33,628 nt of DNA from an uncultured Akkermansia sp. (GTDB taxonomy: Bacteria > Verrucomicrobiota > Verrucomicrobiia > Verrucomicrobiales > Akkermansiaceae): assembly GCA_947588735.1 (NCBI GenBank), contig CANQAD010000020.1, positions 1 through 33,628 on the forward strand, given 5' to 3'. Positions 24,690 through 32,733 of this stretch are shown here, in pieces. A program made the translations under genes and the position numbers. The notes under the pieces were generated by a model. It searched no databases and was not told the origin of the DNA. It saw nothing but the letters and a program-made list of their open reading frames with translations. Positions within the stretch are counted from its first letter, which is position 1, and each line of letters starts with the position of its first letter.

Positions 24690-26180
24690 TCAGGCTTGAG
24701 CTTCCCGGGTGGCAAGCTCTTTTCTTTCCTCGTTTTCGTCCGGTACGTCTTCTTCCGGGTGATCCGATACAAACATGTTTTTGGTCAATATGATAGCCAG
24801 AGGCGAGATAACGGCCAGGACAAGATAAATCGTCCACATGAATTCCGGCGAGTTCCAGTAGCTTACGTGTCCCGTATCGATTTTCGCGGCGATCCCGTCG
24901 TAGCACATATAGGAGACCAGCAGTCCGCCCACTACGCCGTTGATGGGTTTGGCGATGAACATGGGCAGTCCCGCCAGCGACATGTAGGAGGCCACTTTGT
25001 CCTTGGGCGCCACCCGCGCAACGTACTCGGTGAAGCGCGGGGAAAAGAGCAATTCGCCGAATGCAAAGATGACGATTTGCAGGAAGATGGCGACAAAGTA
25101 GGCTTGGCTGACCGTGTCGATCCCCGGGAAGATGAAGTAGCACTCCGGCGGAATGGCCATGAGGATGAGCGAGAGCGCCGAGATGGACATGCCCCAGATC
25201 ATAAGCTTCACCGTGGAGAAGTACTTGAGCACCGGGATGATGACAATGAGGCCGGTGATGATGATGAAGGGGTTGAGCGAGTTCATGAAGCCGAGCTGGA
25301 AGTCGTCGCCGATGGTGCGCGTGTAGTACTGCGGCATGATCATGAACTGCAAGGTGAACACGAGACGCACCCCCAGCGTGAGCACCAGGAAGATGAGCAG
25401 TTTCTGGAAGGGACGCTCGCGGATGACTTCGCCGATGAGCTGCAAAGGACGGCGCGAGGACGCCTTGGACGTGGCGATCTTTTCCTCCGGGACGGCATAG
25501 AAGTTTTCGTTGACGAAGCGCGTGAAGATGAAGGCGATGACCTCGCAGCAGGTGCCGAAGTTGACCACCATCTGCAGCCCGTCAGGCCCGGGAAACCACT
25601 CGCGGATCGGGTCCACAATGGCCACGCCCGCCAGCAGCGCCCCGATGTTCATGAAGAGGTAGTAGAAGTTGAATCCGGTGGGGCGTGCGCGCAGGGTGGT
25701 GAAGCGGCGGATGGAGGTGGAGATGCACGGGCTCATGAAGGCCGAGCCGAAACTCATGATGGCAATGCCGCCGATGACGATGTAGCGCGAATGATCCTGC
25801 GAGAGGTCGAGCAGACTCATGCCGAAGTCCGAGCCGAGTCCGAGGATGAGACGGCCGAGGATGAGCATGCTGAAGCCCACCAGATACGTGCGCTTCAGGC
25901 CGATGATATCGCAGATGGTGCCGACGGCGAACACGAACAGGGAGAGGAAGAGCGTGTACATGCCCACCCAAAACGGCGCGTCCGCATCCCGAAAGCCGCA
26001 GTAGTCTTTCAGAAAAAGCGCAAAGACGATGATGAGGGTGAAGTACGACAACCCATCGAAAAATTGGATAAAGTTCGTCAACCAAAAGTTGACGCCGCAT
26101 TCCTTCAGCACGCCGAACTCGGAAAAATACCGCACCAGCGGGTTGCGACTTTCCGTGGCCTTTTCTGTCGTCTCACTCAT
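24690..26180 (-). CDS. MFS transporter, POT/peptide-transporter-like
   Basis: A 496-residue inner-membrane carrier with about twelve hydrophobic segments, starting MSETTEKATESRNPLVRYF at ATG 26180 (13 bases after the ilvD stop; an in-frame ATG at 26225 lies inside ilvD). The motif GTICDIIGLKRT after helix 2 is the MFS loop 2-3 pattern. FNFYYLFMNIGALL fits the second POT/PTR2 family signature except for one position (Met before Asn). The ExxER motif of helix 1 in proton-coupled peptide transporters is not present; the corresponding stretch reads FIQFFDGLSYF. So it is an atypical POT-like member with unknown substrate. Co-occurrence with ilvD suggests a link to amino acid or peptide metabolism, by inference. 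The C-terminal tail is highly charged. Confidence 0.88.
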   Translation of the reverse strand: MSETTEKATESRNPLVRYFSEFGVLKECGVNFWLTNFIQFFDGLSYFTLIIVFALFLKDYCGFRDADAPFWVGMYTLFLSLFVFAVGTICDIIGLKRTYLVGFSMLILGRLILGLGSDFGMSLLDLSQDHSRYIVIGGIAIMSFGSAFMSPCISTSIRRFTTLRARPTGFNFYYLFMNIGALLAGVAIVDPIREWFPGPDGLQMVVNFGTCCEVIAFIFTRFVNENFYAVPEEKIATSKASSRRPLQLIGEVIRERPFQKLLIFLVLTLGVRLVFTLQFMIMPQYYTRTIGDDFQLGFMNSLNPFIIITGLIVIIPVLKYFSTVKLMIWGMSISALSLILMAIPPECYFIFPGIDTVSQAYFVAIFLQIVIFAFGELLFSPRFTEYVARVAPKDKVASYMSLAGLPMFIAKPINGVVGGLLVSYMCYDGIAAKIDTGHVSYWNSPEFMWTIYLVLAVISPLAIILTKNMFVSDHPEEDVPDENEERKELATREAQA

Positions 26181-26193
26181 GGCTCTTTCAATT

Positions 26194-27864
26194 TCAGTCT
26201 TCCAGCACAGCGCCCTTGCTGGCATTCATGGCGAGTTTGCGGTAGCGTTTCAGCCAGCGGCTGGGAATGTCCTGCATGGTCGGTTTCCAGTTCTTGCGAC
26301 GTTCGGCAATCTCTTGCTCGCTAAGCTCGGCGTTGAGCGTGCGCGCGGGGATGTCGAGCGAGATGATGTCGCCGTCCTTCAGCAGGCCGATGAGACCGCC
26401 CTCCGCCGCTTCCGGGGAGACGTGGCCGATGCAGGCGCCGTGCGTGGCGCCGGAGAAGCGTCCGTCGGTGATGAGGGCGACGGAGTTGCCGAGGCCTTTG
26501 CCCATGATGTAGCTGGTGGGAGCGAGCATCTCCTGCATGCCGGGTCCGCCTTTGGGCCCCTCATTGCGGATGACGACAACATCGCCGGGCTTCACTTTGT
26601 CGGCCAAAATGCCGGCGCAGGCTTCCTCCTGGCTCTCGAAAATAACCGCCGGTCCCCGGTGCACAAGCATTTCCGGCAACACGCCGGCTTTCTTCACGAT
26701 GGCGCCTTGCTCCGCTAAATTGCCGAAGAGTACGGCCAGTCCGCCGTCCTTGGAATAGGCGTTCTCCACCGGACGGATGACGGCCGGATCCTGCGTGGAA
26801 AGTCCCTCGATCTGCTGCCCGATCGTCTTGCCCGACACCGTGAGCGCCTGCGTGTGCAGCGCGCCGGGGATCTTGTTGATCTCCGCCAGAATGGTCATGA
26901 TGCCGCCCGCGCGCAGCACGTCGTGCATGTGGTAGCGGGAGCTGGGCGCCACTTTGCAGATGTTGGGCGTGCGTTTGGAAATTTCATCAATGCGGCGCAG
27001 GTCATAGTTCAGACCCGCTTCGTGGGCGAAGGCGAGGGTGTGCAGAACGGTGTTGCTGGAGCCGCCCATGGCCATGTCGCAGGTGAATGCGTTGTCGATG
27101 CTCTCCATGGTGACGAGATCGCGGGGCAGCGGACCGCCTTGCCGGGCCATTTCGACCGCCCGGCGGGCGGCGGCGCGCCAAAGTTCCTTGCGCTCCTCGC
27201 TCGTAGCGCCGATGGTGCCGTTGCCCGGCAGGGCCATACCGATGACTTCGCACAAGCAGTTCATGGAGTTCGCCGTGAACATGCCCGAGCAGGATCCGGC
27301 GCCCGGGCAGGCGTGGCACTCCACATCGTGCAGCTCATCCTCGGAAATCTTGCCCGCCGTGCAGGCCGCCACGGCTTCAAACACGCTGTTGAGATCGAGG
27401 TCTTCGCCGTTGCGCCCCTTGCCGACGGCCATGGGCCCGCCGGAGCAGAAGATCGTGGGGATGTTGCAGCGGATGGCGCCCATCAGCATGCCCGGCACAA
27501 TTTTGTCGCAGTTCGGGATGCAGATGCAGGCGTCGAATGCGTGGGCGCTCAGCATGGTTTCAACGCTGTCGGCGATCAGCTCGCGGCTGGCGAGGGAAAA
27601 TTTCATCCCCTGGTGCGCCATCGCGATTCCATCGCACACGCCGATGAGGTTGAACTCAATGGGGGTGCCCCCGGCCTTGCGCACTTCATCCTTGATGAGT
27701 TCCGCCACCTTGTTGAGGTGCACGTGCCCCGGTATCACTTCGTTAAAGGAGTTGCAAATAGCGATGAAGGGCTTCTTGATGTCCTCATCCGTCATTCCCG
27801 TGGCGCGCATCAAACTGCGATGCGGTGCCCTCTCGATTCCCGCTTTCGTTCTATCCGACAACAT
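26194..27864 (-). CDS. ilvD: Dihydroxy-acid dehydratase
   Basis: A 556-residue Fe-S enzyme that dehydrates 2,3-dihydroxy-3-methylbutanoate and -pentanoate to the 2-oxo acids, a common step in valine, leucine (through oxoisovalerate) and isoleucine synthesis. Candidate cluster cysteines are Cys37 in ICNSFNEV, Cys119 in [11 protein letters not shown] and Cys192 in [15 protein letters not shown]; the last two blocks are the family signatures. C-terminal [12 protein letters not shown] and [12 protein letters not shown] are present. The length is normal. No ilvB, ilvC or other pathway gene is nearby. It heads a three-gene same-strand group. The start is ATG 27864; no SD is apparent, and a TAGAAT box lies nine bases upstream. 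Confidence 0.96.
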   Translation of the reverse strand: MLSDRTKAGIERAPHRSLMRATGMTDEDIKKPFIAICNSFNEVIPGHVHLNKVAELIKDEVRKAGGTPIEFNLIGVCDGIAMAHQGMKFSLASRELIADSVETMLSAHAFDACICIPNCDKIVPGMLMGAIRCNIPTIFCSGGPMAVGKGRNGEDLDLNSVFEAVAACTAGKISEDELHDVECHACPGAGSCSGMFTANSMNCLCEVIGMALPGNGTIGATSEERKELWRAAARRAVEMARQGGPLPRDLVTMESIDNAFTCDMAMGGSSNTVLHTLAFAHEAGLNYDLRRIDEISKRTPNICKVAPSSRYHMHDVLRAGGIMTILAEINKIPGALHTQALTVSGKTIGQQIEGLSTQDPAVIRPVENAYSKDGGLAVLFGNLAEQGAIVKKAGVLPEMLVHRGPAVIFESQEEACAGILADKVKPGDVVVIRNEGPKGGPGMQEMLAPTSYIMGKGLGNSVALITDGRFSGATHGACIGHVSPEAAEGGLIGLLKDGDIISLDIPARTLNAELSEQEIAERRKNWKPTMQDIPSRWLKRYRKLAMNASKGAVLED

Positions 27865-27866
27865 AG

Positions 27867-27884
27867 CGTGGCTATTCTACCACG
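27867..27884 (-). promoter_or_regulatory. Candidate ilvD -10 box inside an inverted repeat
   Basis: CGTGG (27867-27871) and CCACG (27880-27884) flank ATTCTA, whose minus-strand reading TAGAAT (27879-27874) matches a -10 box nine bases before the ATG. No good -35 is visible at 17 bases. The inverted repeat over the -10 could be an operator. The remaining 27885-28136 stretch shows no gene or recognised repeat. Confidence 0.35.
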
Positions 27885-28136
27885 TACCCGCTTGCCTTGC
27901 TAGTAAAATTTTCGGAAAATAACCGCAACTCTCTTTCTGTCTTAGTTTTGTGACATGGGCTCAGAGGCTTGGATACGTCCAAAATCTGACTCCTGTGACA
28001 GTGCGAAATTTCCCAAAGCTGAATACGAGGGAAAGCAAACATCGGGACCAACGGAACACTCCGGACCACCCATGGCGTTATTGCGCTCCACGGCAGTGGG
28101 AATCATTTCGCTTCGCCACCAGGGACGGCGAGCTGA

Positions 28137-28622
28137 TCAGGATTCGTTCGCGTATCGCTCATGCGACTCGCGGAGAATGGTCGCGGCGCGGTCGATGCCG
28201 AAGAACTCTCCCACTTCCGTTTTCTTGTTTTGCAGAGTCTTGTACGTGGAGAAGAAATTTTGGATCTCCTGCAGGTAATGCGGGGGCAGGTCATGCAGGG
28301 TGCGCACGTGTTCGTAGCGAGGATCACCAACGTTTACAGCGAGAATTTTGACATCCGGTTTGCCTCCGTCAATCATATCCATGCCGCCGATGATGCGACA
28401 ATCTACGTAACAGCCCGGGAAGGTGGGCGAGGAAGTGAACACGAGGATATCCAGAGGATCACCGTCCAGATATTTTGTCCCCTCCACAAAGCCGTATTCA
28501 GCCGGGTAGTAGACGGAGGAGTAGAGGACGCGATCCAGTTTGATGTGACCGGTTGTTACATCCACCTCGTACTTGTTGCGGCTGCCCATGGGAATCTCAA
28601 TTCGGGCTTCTACGATCTCCAT
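28137..28622 (-). CDS. ppa: Inorganic pyrophosphatase, family I
   Basis: A 161-residue cytosolic enzyme that hydrolyses PPi to two phosphates and pulls biosynthetic reactions forward. The start MEIVEARIEIPMGSRNKYEVD at ATG 28622 matches the family N-terminus with the active-site Lys and Arg region. YYPAEYGFVEGT and the signature DGDPLDILV (53-61) carry the metal-binding aspartates. Further acidic blocks (DPRYEHV, then a C-terminal FFSTYKTLQNKK) are as usual. The frame is open to 28694, but that upstream part is promoter. Its strong promoter ends seven bases before the ATG, so the mRNA is probably leaderless. It is divergent from recQ. Confidence 0.95.
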   Translation of the reverse strand: MEIVEARIEIPMGSRNKYEVDVTTGHIKLDRVLYSSVYYPAEYGFVEGTKYLDGDPLDILVFTSSPTFPGCYVDCRIIGGMDMIDGGKPDVKILAVNVGDPRYEHVRTLHDLPPHYLQEIQNFFSTYKTLQNKKTEVGEFFGIDRAATILRESHERYANES

Positions 28623-28629
28623 GGCCTGA

Positions 28630-28658
28630 ATGCTATCAGTTTCCGCACCGGGTGTCAA
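28630..28658 (-). promoter_or_regulatory. Promoter of ppa
   Basis: On the minus strand TTGACA (28658-28653), exactly 17 bases, and TAGCAT (28635-28630). Only seven bases separate the -10 box from the ATG, so transcription should start at or within one or two bases of the start codon. Confidence 0.65.
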
Positions 28659-28676
28659 GTGTCGTGATGCCGCCCA

Positions 28677-28770
28677 CATCCGTCCCGAGAACAAACGGAT
28701 TTTCGAGTTACGATTTTCGATTTTCGAGTTACGATTTGGAAAGTTCGGCGAGCGGGGCTCGCGGAACCGC
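28677..28770. repeat. Family B hairpin repeat between ppa and recQ
   Basis: ATCCGTCCCGAGAACAAACG is followed by TTTTCGAGTTACGATTTTCG runs, GATTTGGAAAG, the hairpin GCGAGC-GGG-GCTCGC (28748-28762), and GGAACCGCGAAGCG. It matches 18481-18545 and 33241-33295 in layout but with different stem bases that still pair. Confidence 0.7.
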
Positions 28771-28782
28771 GAAGCGTGCTGC

Positions 28783-28811
28783 TTGACGCCGCGAAATGGG
28801 ACGTGTATGAT
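28783..28811 (+). promoter_or_regulatory. Promoter of recQ
   Basis: TTGACG (28783-28788), exactly 17 bases, and TATGAT (28806-28811). An in-frame ATG at 28821 lies nine bases downstream (leaderless option), while the SD AGGAG (28835-28839) serves ATG 28845. Confidence 0.65.
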
Positions 28812-28844
28812 GCAACCCGGATGGCACGAGGAAAAGGAGAGACG

Positions 28845-30683
28845 ATGCGAACGGACGAAGCTGCGGTTCTGAGACGTTTTGGCAAGGAGACGTTGCGACC
28901 GGGGCAGCGGGAACTCATATGGCGTGCTGTAGCGGGGGAATCGGTGCTGGGTCTCCTGCCGACGGGCTATGGCAAGAGCCTGTGTTACCAGGCGGCGGCG
29001 TTGCTGCGAGGCGGGACCTCGGTGGTGGTGTCACCCTTGTTGGCGCTCATGCGTGAGCAAGTTGAGTACATGCGCAGTTTGGGAGCACGCGCAGCACGGT
29101 ATGATTCCAGCCTGGCGCGGGAGGAACGTGCTGAGCTTCTGGCGGAGCTGTCCGCAGGAAATTTGCAGCTGCTGTATGTGGCGCCGGAATCGTTGGAAAA
29201 TCCGGCGCTCAATGAGGCGCTGGCGCGTGTCCCGTTGCAGATTTTTGTCGTGGATGAGGCGCATTGCATCTCACAGTGGGGGCACAGCTTTCGGCCGGAT
29301 TATCTGCGCTTGCCTGCATGGGCGGCGCAGAAGAAGTTTGCCTGCACGATGGCCTTCACTGCCACCGCTACTCCGCGCGTGAGGGATGATCTCTGCCGTG
29401 CCTTTGGCATATCCGAGCGCTGCGTTGTCGAAGTTTCTCCTCATCGTCCCAACATTACTCGCTATGTGATCCGTGCAGATGCCCCGGAGGAAACGTTGTG
29501 CAACTACCTCAGCATTCCTGAAAATCGCCCCTGCATCGTGTACACTCGCACACGCAAAGGTGCGGAAGACCTGGCGGCTGAGATAACGAAGCAATGGGGC
29601 ATTCCTGCAGCGTGCTACCACGCCGGGCTGCCTGCTGAAGTGCGTGAGAAGCTTCAGGACGCCTTCCTTGCCAATCAGCCGGATGTGCTCGTGGCCACTA
29701 TCGCTTTCGGTATGGGGATTGATAAGCCGGACGTGCGAAGTGTGGTACATGTCAACATGCCCGCGTCCCCTGAAGCCTATCTGCAGGAGAGTGGACGCGC
29801 CGGGCGTGATGGAAGCCCCGCCAGTTCGTTGGTTCTGCTCAGTGGGGCGGACCGCGTGAACGCGCGCAACCGCATCCATGCTGCCATGCCGGATGCCGAG
29901 GGTGTGCTGCGCTGTGTGCGCTGGTTGCTGCCGACCTCTCCGCGCGTCGTGTCGCTCTGGGAGCTGAGCACGGTTTGCGATGTGCCGGAGGAGGTGCCGC
30001 AACGAGCGCTGGAGCTCCTGGTGGAGCAGGGGGCTGTTCGTGTTGAGGCGCGAGGCTACAAGTATTACAAGGTGCGCCCGCTCTTTGCGCTGCAGAACAT
30101 TTTACACGGCCGGGATGTGCAGGAAACAGCCCGTTTGCGCTGGCTGGATGAACATCGCGAGGACGAGGTGGAAAATGCCGCAGTTGCCTGGAATTGCTCT
30201 TTTGCTGAAGCCATGGAGCAGCTCGTTGAGTGTGAGCAAGCCAACGAGTGGAAACTGACTTTTCGCCACCGAGCCCTCTGCATTTCTCCCGGAGAAAATG
30301 ATGTGGACTCCGGCGCTGTGGCTGGCGCACTGAATGACCTCTACACGACTCGCAGGGATGCCGAGCTGGAGCGCCTTGCCGCCCTGGAGAAGATGTTCTC
30401 CGCTCCCACTTGTCTGAACAGCGCGCTGGAGGCGTACTTCACGGGGAGGCCTCTGCGCGAGCCCTGTGGGCATTGCCCCGCTTGCCGTGGAGAGACTTCA
30501 CAGCTCCCGCCTCTGCCCGAGGCGGAGGAACTGCCATCGGATGTTGATTTGCCGGATTTTGCGCGCGACACGCAGCGTCGTCGATTTCTTGCCGGCATCT
30601 CCTCCCCTTCTTCCCTCGCTCGGCGTCTCTATGCGCATCCTCTTTACGGCGCCTTGAGCAAGACCCCCTGGGAAGCTATTTGA
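28845..30683 (+). CDS. recQ: RecQ-family ATP-dependent DNA helicase, atypical C-terminus
   Basis: A 612-residue 3'-5' DNA helicase of superfamily 2. The motor is complete: motif 0 LRPGQRELI, Walker A LPTGYGKSLCYQ (38-49, Tyr in place of the usual middle Gly), VVDEAHCISQWGHSFRPDY (135-153), FTATATPRVRDD, IAFGMGIDKPDVR and the motif VI SGRAGRDGSP. After about 345 it departs from classic RecQ: a winged-helix-like segment (SLWELSTVCDVPEEVPQRALELLVEQGAVRVE, in parts, about 370-402) comes first, and the four-Cys zinc pattern (Cys523, 541, 544, 547 in PTC...PCGHCPAC) comes only near the end. No HRDC domain is apparent. ATG 28845 has a good SD (AGGAG, five bases); ATG 28821 is an alternative near the promoter. 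A role in recombination repair is inferred. Confidence 0.92.
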   Translation: MRTDEAAVLRRFGKETLRPGQRELIWRAVAGESVLGLLPTGYGKSLCYQAAALLRGGTSVVVSPLLALMREQVEYMRSLGARAARYDSSLAREERAELLAELSAGNLQLLYVAPESLENPALNEALARVPLQIFVVDEAHCISQWGHSFRPDYLRLPAWAAQKKFACTMAFTATATPRVRDDLCRAFGISERCVVEVSPHRPNITRYVIRADAPEETLCNYLSIPENRPCIVYTRTRKGAEDLAAEITKQWGIPAACYHAGLPAEVREKLQDAFLANQPDVLVATIAFGMGIDKPDVRSVVHVNMPASPEAYLQESGRAGRDGSPASSLVLLSGADRVNARNRIHAAMPDAEGVLRCVRWLLPTSPRVVSLWELSTVCDVPEEVPQRALELLVEQGAVRVEARGYKYYKVRPLFALQNILHGRDVQETARLRWLDEHREDEVENAAVAWNCSFAEAMEQLVECEQANEWKLTFRHRALCISPGENDVDSGAVAGALNDLYTTRRDAELERLAALEKMFSAPTCLNSALEAYFTGRPLREPCGHCPACRGETSQLPPLPEAEELPSDVDLPDFARDTQRRRFLAGISSPSSLARRLYAHPLYGALSKTPWEAI

Positions 30684-30716
30684 CGTGGCGTCATGCAGGG
30701 AAAAGAACGAATGGGC

Positions 30717-30730
30717 CGGGCAAAAGCCCG
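30717..30730 (+). other. Hairpin after recQ
   Basis: CGGGC-AAAA-GCCCG (30717-30730), 34 bases after the recQ stop, with GGG/CCC able to extend it imperfectly. There is no T tract after it, so a terminator role is uncertain. Confidence 0.35.
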
Positions 30731-30740
30731 TTCCCAAATA

Positions 30741-30817
30741 AACACGCTCAACGTGCACACGATCAATAAATCGTCATTCGAAAATCGAAAATGGCAACCG
30801 CTTGCGTTTGCCCTGCG
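30741..30817. repeat. Family A repeat, short copy (upstream of the ROK kinase)
   Basis: CACG-CTCAA-CGTG palindrome (30743-30755), CACACGATCAATAAATCG, an AATCG/AAATCG run, and the hairpin GGCAACCGC-TT-GCGTTTGCC (30793-30812, one mismatch) followed by CTG. The order and spacing match the right half of the copies upstream of rnz and the MATE gene. Confidence 0.65.
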
Positions 30818-30819
30818 TA

Positions 30820-30854
30820 TTGCTCTTTTCATGAGCGCGAAGGTATGATAGAAT
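30820..30854 (+). promoter_or_regulatory. Promoter region of the ROK kinase gene
   Basis: Two overlapping readings are possible: TTGCTC (30820-30825), 18 bases, TATGAT (30844-30849); or TTTTCA (30826-30831), 17 bases, TAGAAT (30849-30854). The second puts the -10 six bases from the ATG at 30861, giving a leaderless mRNA. Confidence 0.5.
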
Positions 30855-30860
30855 GCGGGC

Positions 30861-31805
30861 ATGATGACCCGAGAGTTGAGTATAGGGGTGGACATGGGGG
30901 GGACGACATTAAAGATGGCCGTGGTATGCGGAGCGGAAGTTGTGTGCAAAGGCGAGCCCTTGAACACCCGCGAATGCGGCACGCCGCAGGAGCTTACCGA
31001 GCGGTTGGGTGAGAGATTGAGCGCACTGCGTGCACAATACCCGGAGGTGCGCGCGGTGGGAATGGGATTGCCAGGTTTCGTGGACCATGCTGCGGGCGTG
31101 GTTGATTCGCTCACGAATGTGCCCGGGTGGTATGATGTGCCAATACGTCAAATACTGGAGCAGGCGAGCGGGTTGCCTGCATCTGTAGAAAATGATGCGA
31201 ACTGCATGGCCTATGCAGAGTGGAAATTGGGGGCTGCCCAAGGCATGCGCGATGTGGTGTGTGTCACGCTTGGCACCGGCGTGGGCGCCGGCGTGGTTTC
31301 CAACGGACAACTTTTGCGTGGGCACTGGGGCGCGGCTGGGGAGATTGGTCAGGTCTCCATTGATTATCGCGGCCGCATAGGTCATTACGGTAACCGGGGA
31401 GCCGTCGAAGATTACATCGGCAACAATGAGCTGATGCGCGAAGCTCGTATGCTTTATGCGGCCTCGCCTCAGGGGTCTCCTGTTGACATGCAGACCCCGG
31501 TTGATCTGGAGAACGCTGCGAAAGCAGGTTGCCCGGTGGCCCAGGCTCTGTGGGACGATGCGGCGCGCAAATTGGCCACCTGTTTGCTCAATTGCCATTA
31601 CATCCTCAATCCGCAGGCCTTTGTCATCGGCGGAGGAATATCCAAGGCCGGTGAGTTGCTGTTCGCGCCGTTGCGTCGATATTTGCAGACGCAGATCTAC
31701 CCGCCGCACTTCGAAAAGTTGCAGATATTGCCCGCAAAGTTGAGTAGCGATGCCGGCATGATCGGCGCTGCGCGTCTGGCGTTGGATGATTTACGGCAAA
31801 ACTGA
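30861..31805 (+). CDS. ROK-family sugar kinase lacking the zinc ligands
   Basis: A 314-residue ASKHA-fold kinase, most like glucokinase-type ROK enzymes that phosphorylate a hexose or hexosamine with ATP. The phosphate-1 loop SIGVDMGGTTLKMAVV (7-22), the catalytic-Asp block VENDANCMAYAE (Asp112), LGTGVGAGVV (137-146) and GHWGAAGEIG are present. The ROK zinc site is not: the expected EIGH...CxCGxxGCxE reads EIGQ164 and then G174, Y176, GNRG, A181, VE, so the His and all three Cys are replaced. It may be structured without zinc or have shifted substrate use. There is no regulator-type N-terminal DNA-binding domain, so it is an enzyme rather than a NagC/XylR repressor. The next gene starts nine bases after its stop, implying an operon. 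Confidence 0.92.
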   Translation: MMTRELSIGVDMGGTTLKMAVVCGAEVVCKGEPLNTRECGTPQELTERLGERLSALRAQYPEVRAVGMGLPGFVDHAAGVVDSLTNVPGWYDVPIRQILEQASGLPASVENDANCMAYAEWKLGAAQGMRDVVCVTLGTGVGAGVVSNGQLLRGHWGAAGEIGQVSIDYRGRIGHYGNRGAVEDYIGNNELMREARMLYAASPQGSPVDMQTPVDLENAAKAGCPVAQALWDDAARKLATCLLNCHYILNPQAFVIGGGISKAGELLFAPLRRYLQTQIYPPHFEKLQILPAKLSSDAGMIGAARLALDDLRQN

Positions 31806-31814
31806 TTTCCTTCT

Positions 31815-32732
31815 ATGCTTGTTCACGGCCCAATGGCGGTCACGAAGGCCGAGCAGCGTTTGTGTGAGCGTTTGCGCCTGTGTGGAGATGAGGCGCAGGC
31901 TCTGCTGCACGCCATGCACGCAGGAGATGCGGGGCGTATAGCCGTGGCGCTCTCTCCGCGCGCGCCGCAGGGTTATGAGCCCCCCTTCGCCTGTGCTGAT
32001 GCTTCAGACTTTCCGTGGCTGCCTGCGCGTGTCCGCATTCCGGCTGTGGGGGAAAGACCAACGCAGTACCCCGATTACAAAGCCGGCATGTATTACGTAC
32101 TGGACCTTTCCTCCTGCTGGGAGGGAGCGGCGCTTTCCGCCCTGCCGCGAACCCCGGAGCGCAGCCTGGATATGTGCGCCGCCCCGGGTGGCAAGACTGT
32201 GCTGCTCGCCGCACAGACAGAGTTGCGCGATCATACGGCAAATGAGGTGAATGCCGCGCGTCGGGGCATTCTGAGGCAGAATGCTGGTCGTTGCGGATTG
32301 CCCAATACGCGCGTCACTGGGCTGCGTCCGGAGCAATGGGCTCGTTCCGGAGAGCTGTTTGACCTCATTCTGGCGGACGCGCCGTGCAGCGGGCAATCCC
32401 TGCTGTGCAAAGGCATCAAAAATCCCGGCTGTCTGGGCGCTGCCACAGTACGGGGGAATGCCAAGCGGCAGCGGGGCATCCTGCTTGCGGCTGTGCGCTG
32501 CCTCGCCCCGGGAGGCTACTTGCTCTATACCACGTGCACTTACGACCCGGAAGAGAACGAACGCACCGTGGCGTACTTATTGCGCCGCGTTGATGGATTC
32601 ATGGCGTGCGAGGTAGCGTCGCTCGCAGCGTACCGCACGGCGCTGGCGGATTTCCCGGCTTACCGTCTTCTTCCTCACCATGGTGCAGGGGCCGGCGGAT
32701 TTTGCTGCCTGTTGAAACGCGACAACAAATAA
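31815..32732 (+). CDS. RNA (cytosine-5) methyltransferase, RsmB/Nop2 family
   Basis: A 305-residue SAM-dependent enzyme that forms m5C in RNA, probably rRNA. The SAM motif I LDMCAAPGGKT (118-128), the motif IV ADAPCSG with Cys191 and the motif VI YTTCTYDPEENE with Cys241 are intact; the two active cysteines are 50 residues apart, the same spacing as in E. coli RsmB. It lacks the NusB-like N-terminal domain of RsmB, having only about 110 poorly recognisable residues before motif I. So the target base cannot be assigned, and RsmB, RsmF or a related enzyme are all possible. ATG 31815 or ATG 31833 may be the start; there is no SD. It follows the ROK gene closely, and the lipoprotein gene begins one base after its stop. 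Confidence 0.92.
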   Translation: MLVHGPMAVTKAEQRLCERLRLCGDEAQALLHAMHAGDAGRIAVALSPRAPQGYEPPFACADASDFPWLPARVRIPAVGERPTQYPDYKAGMYYVLDLSSCWEGAALSALPRTPERSLDMCAAPGGKTVLLAAQTELRDHTANEVNAARRGILRQNAGRCGLPNTRVTGLRPEQWARSGELFDLILADAPCSGQSLLCKGIKNPGCLGAATVRGNAKRQRGILLAAVRCLAPGGYLLYTTCTYDPEENERTVAYLLRRVDGFMACEVASLAAYRTALADFPAYRLLPHHGAGAGGFCCLLKRDNK

Positions 32733-32733
32733 T

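Noticed and set aside
24687..26324. A 545-codon plus-strand open frame opposite the MFS gene
   Set aside because: The product is full of Asp, Glu, His and Arg with no hydrophobic or domain pattern; the opposite strand gives a clear twelve-helix transporter.
26854..27903. Long plus-strand frames opposite ilvD
   Set aside because: They mirror the ilvD codon pattern and lack any family feature; ilvD itself is unmistakable.
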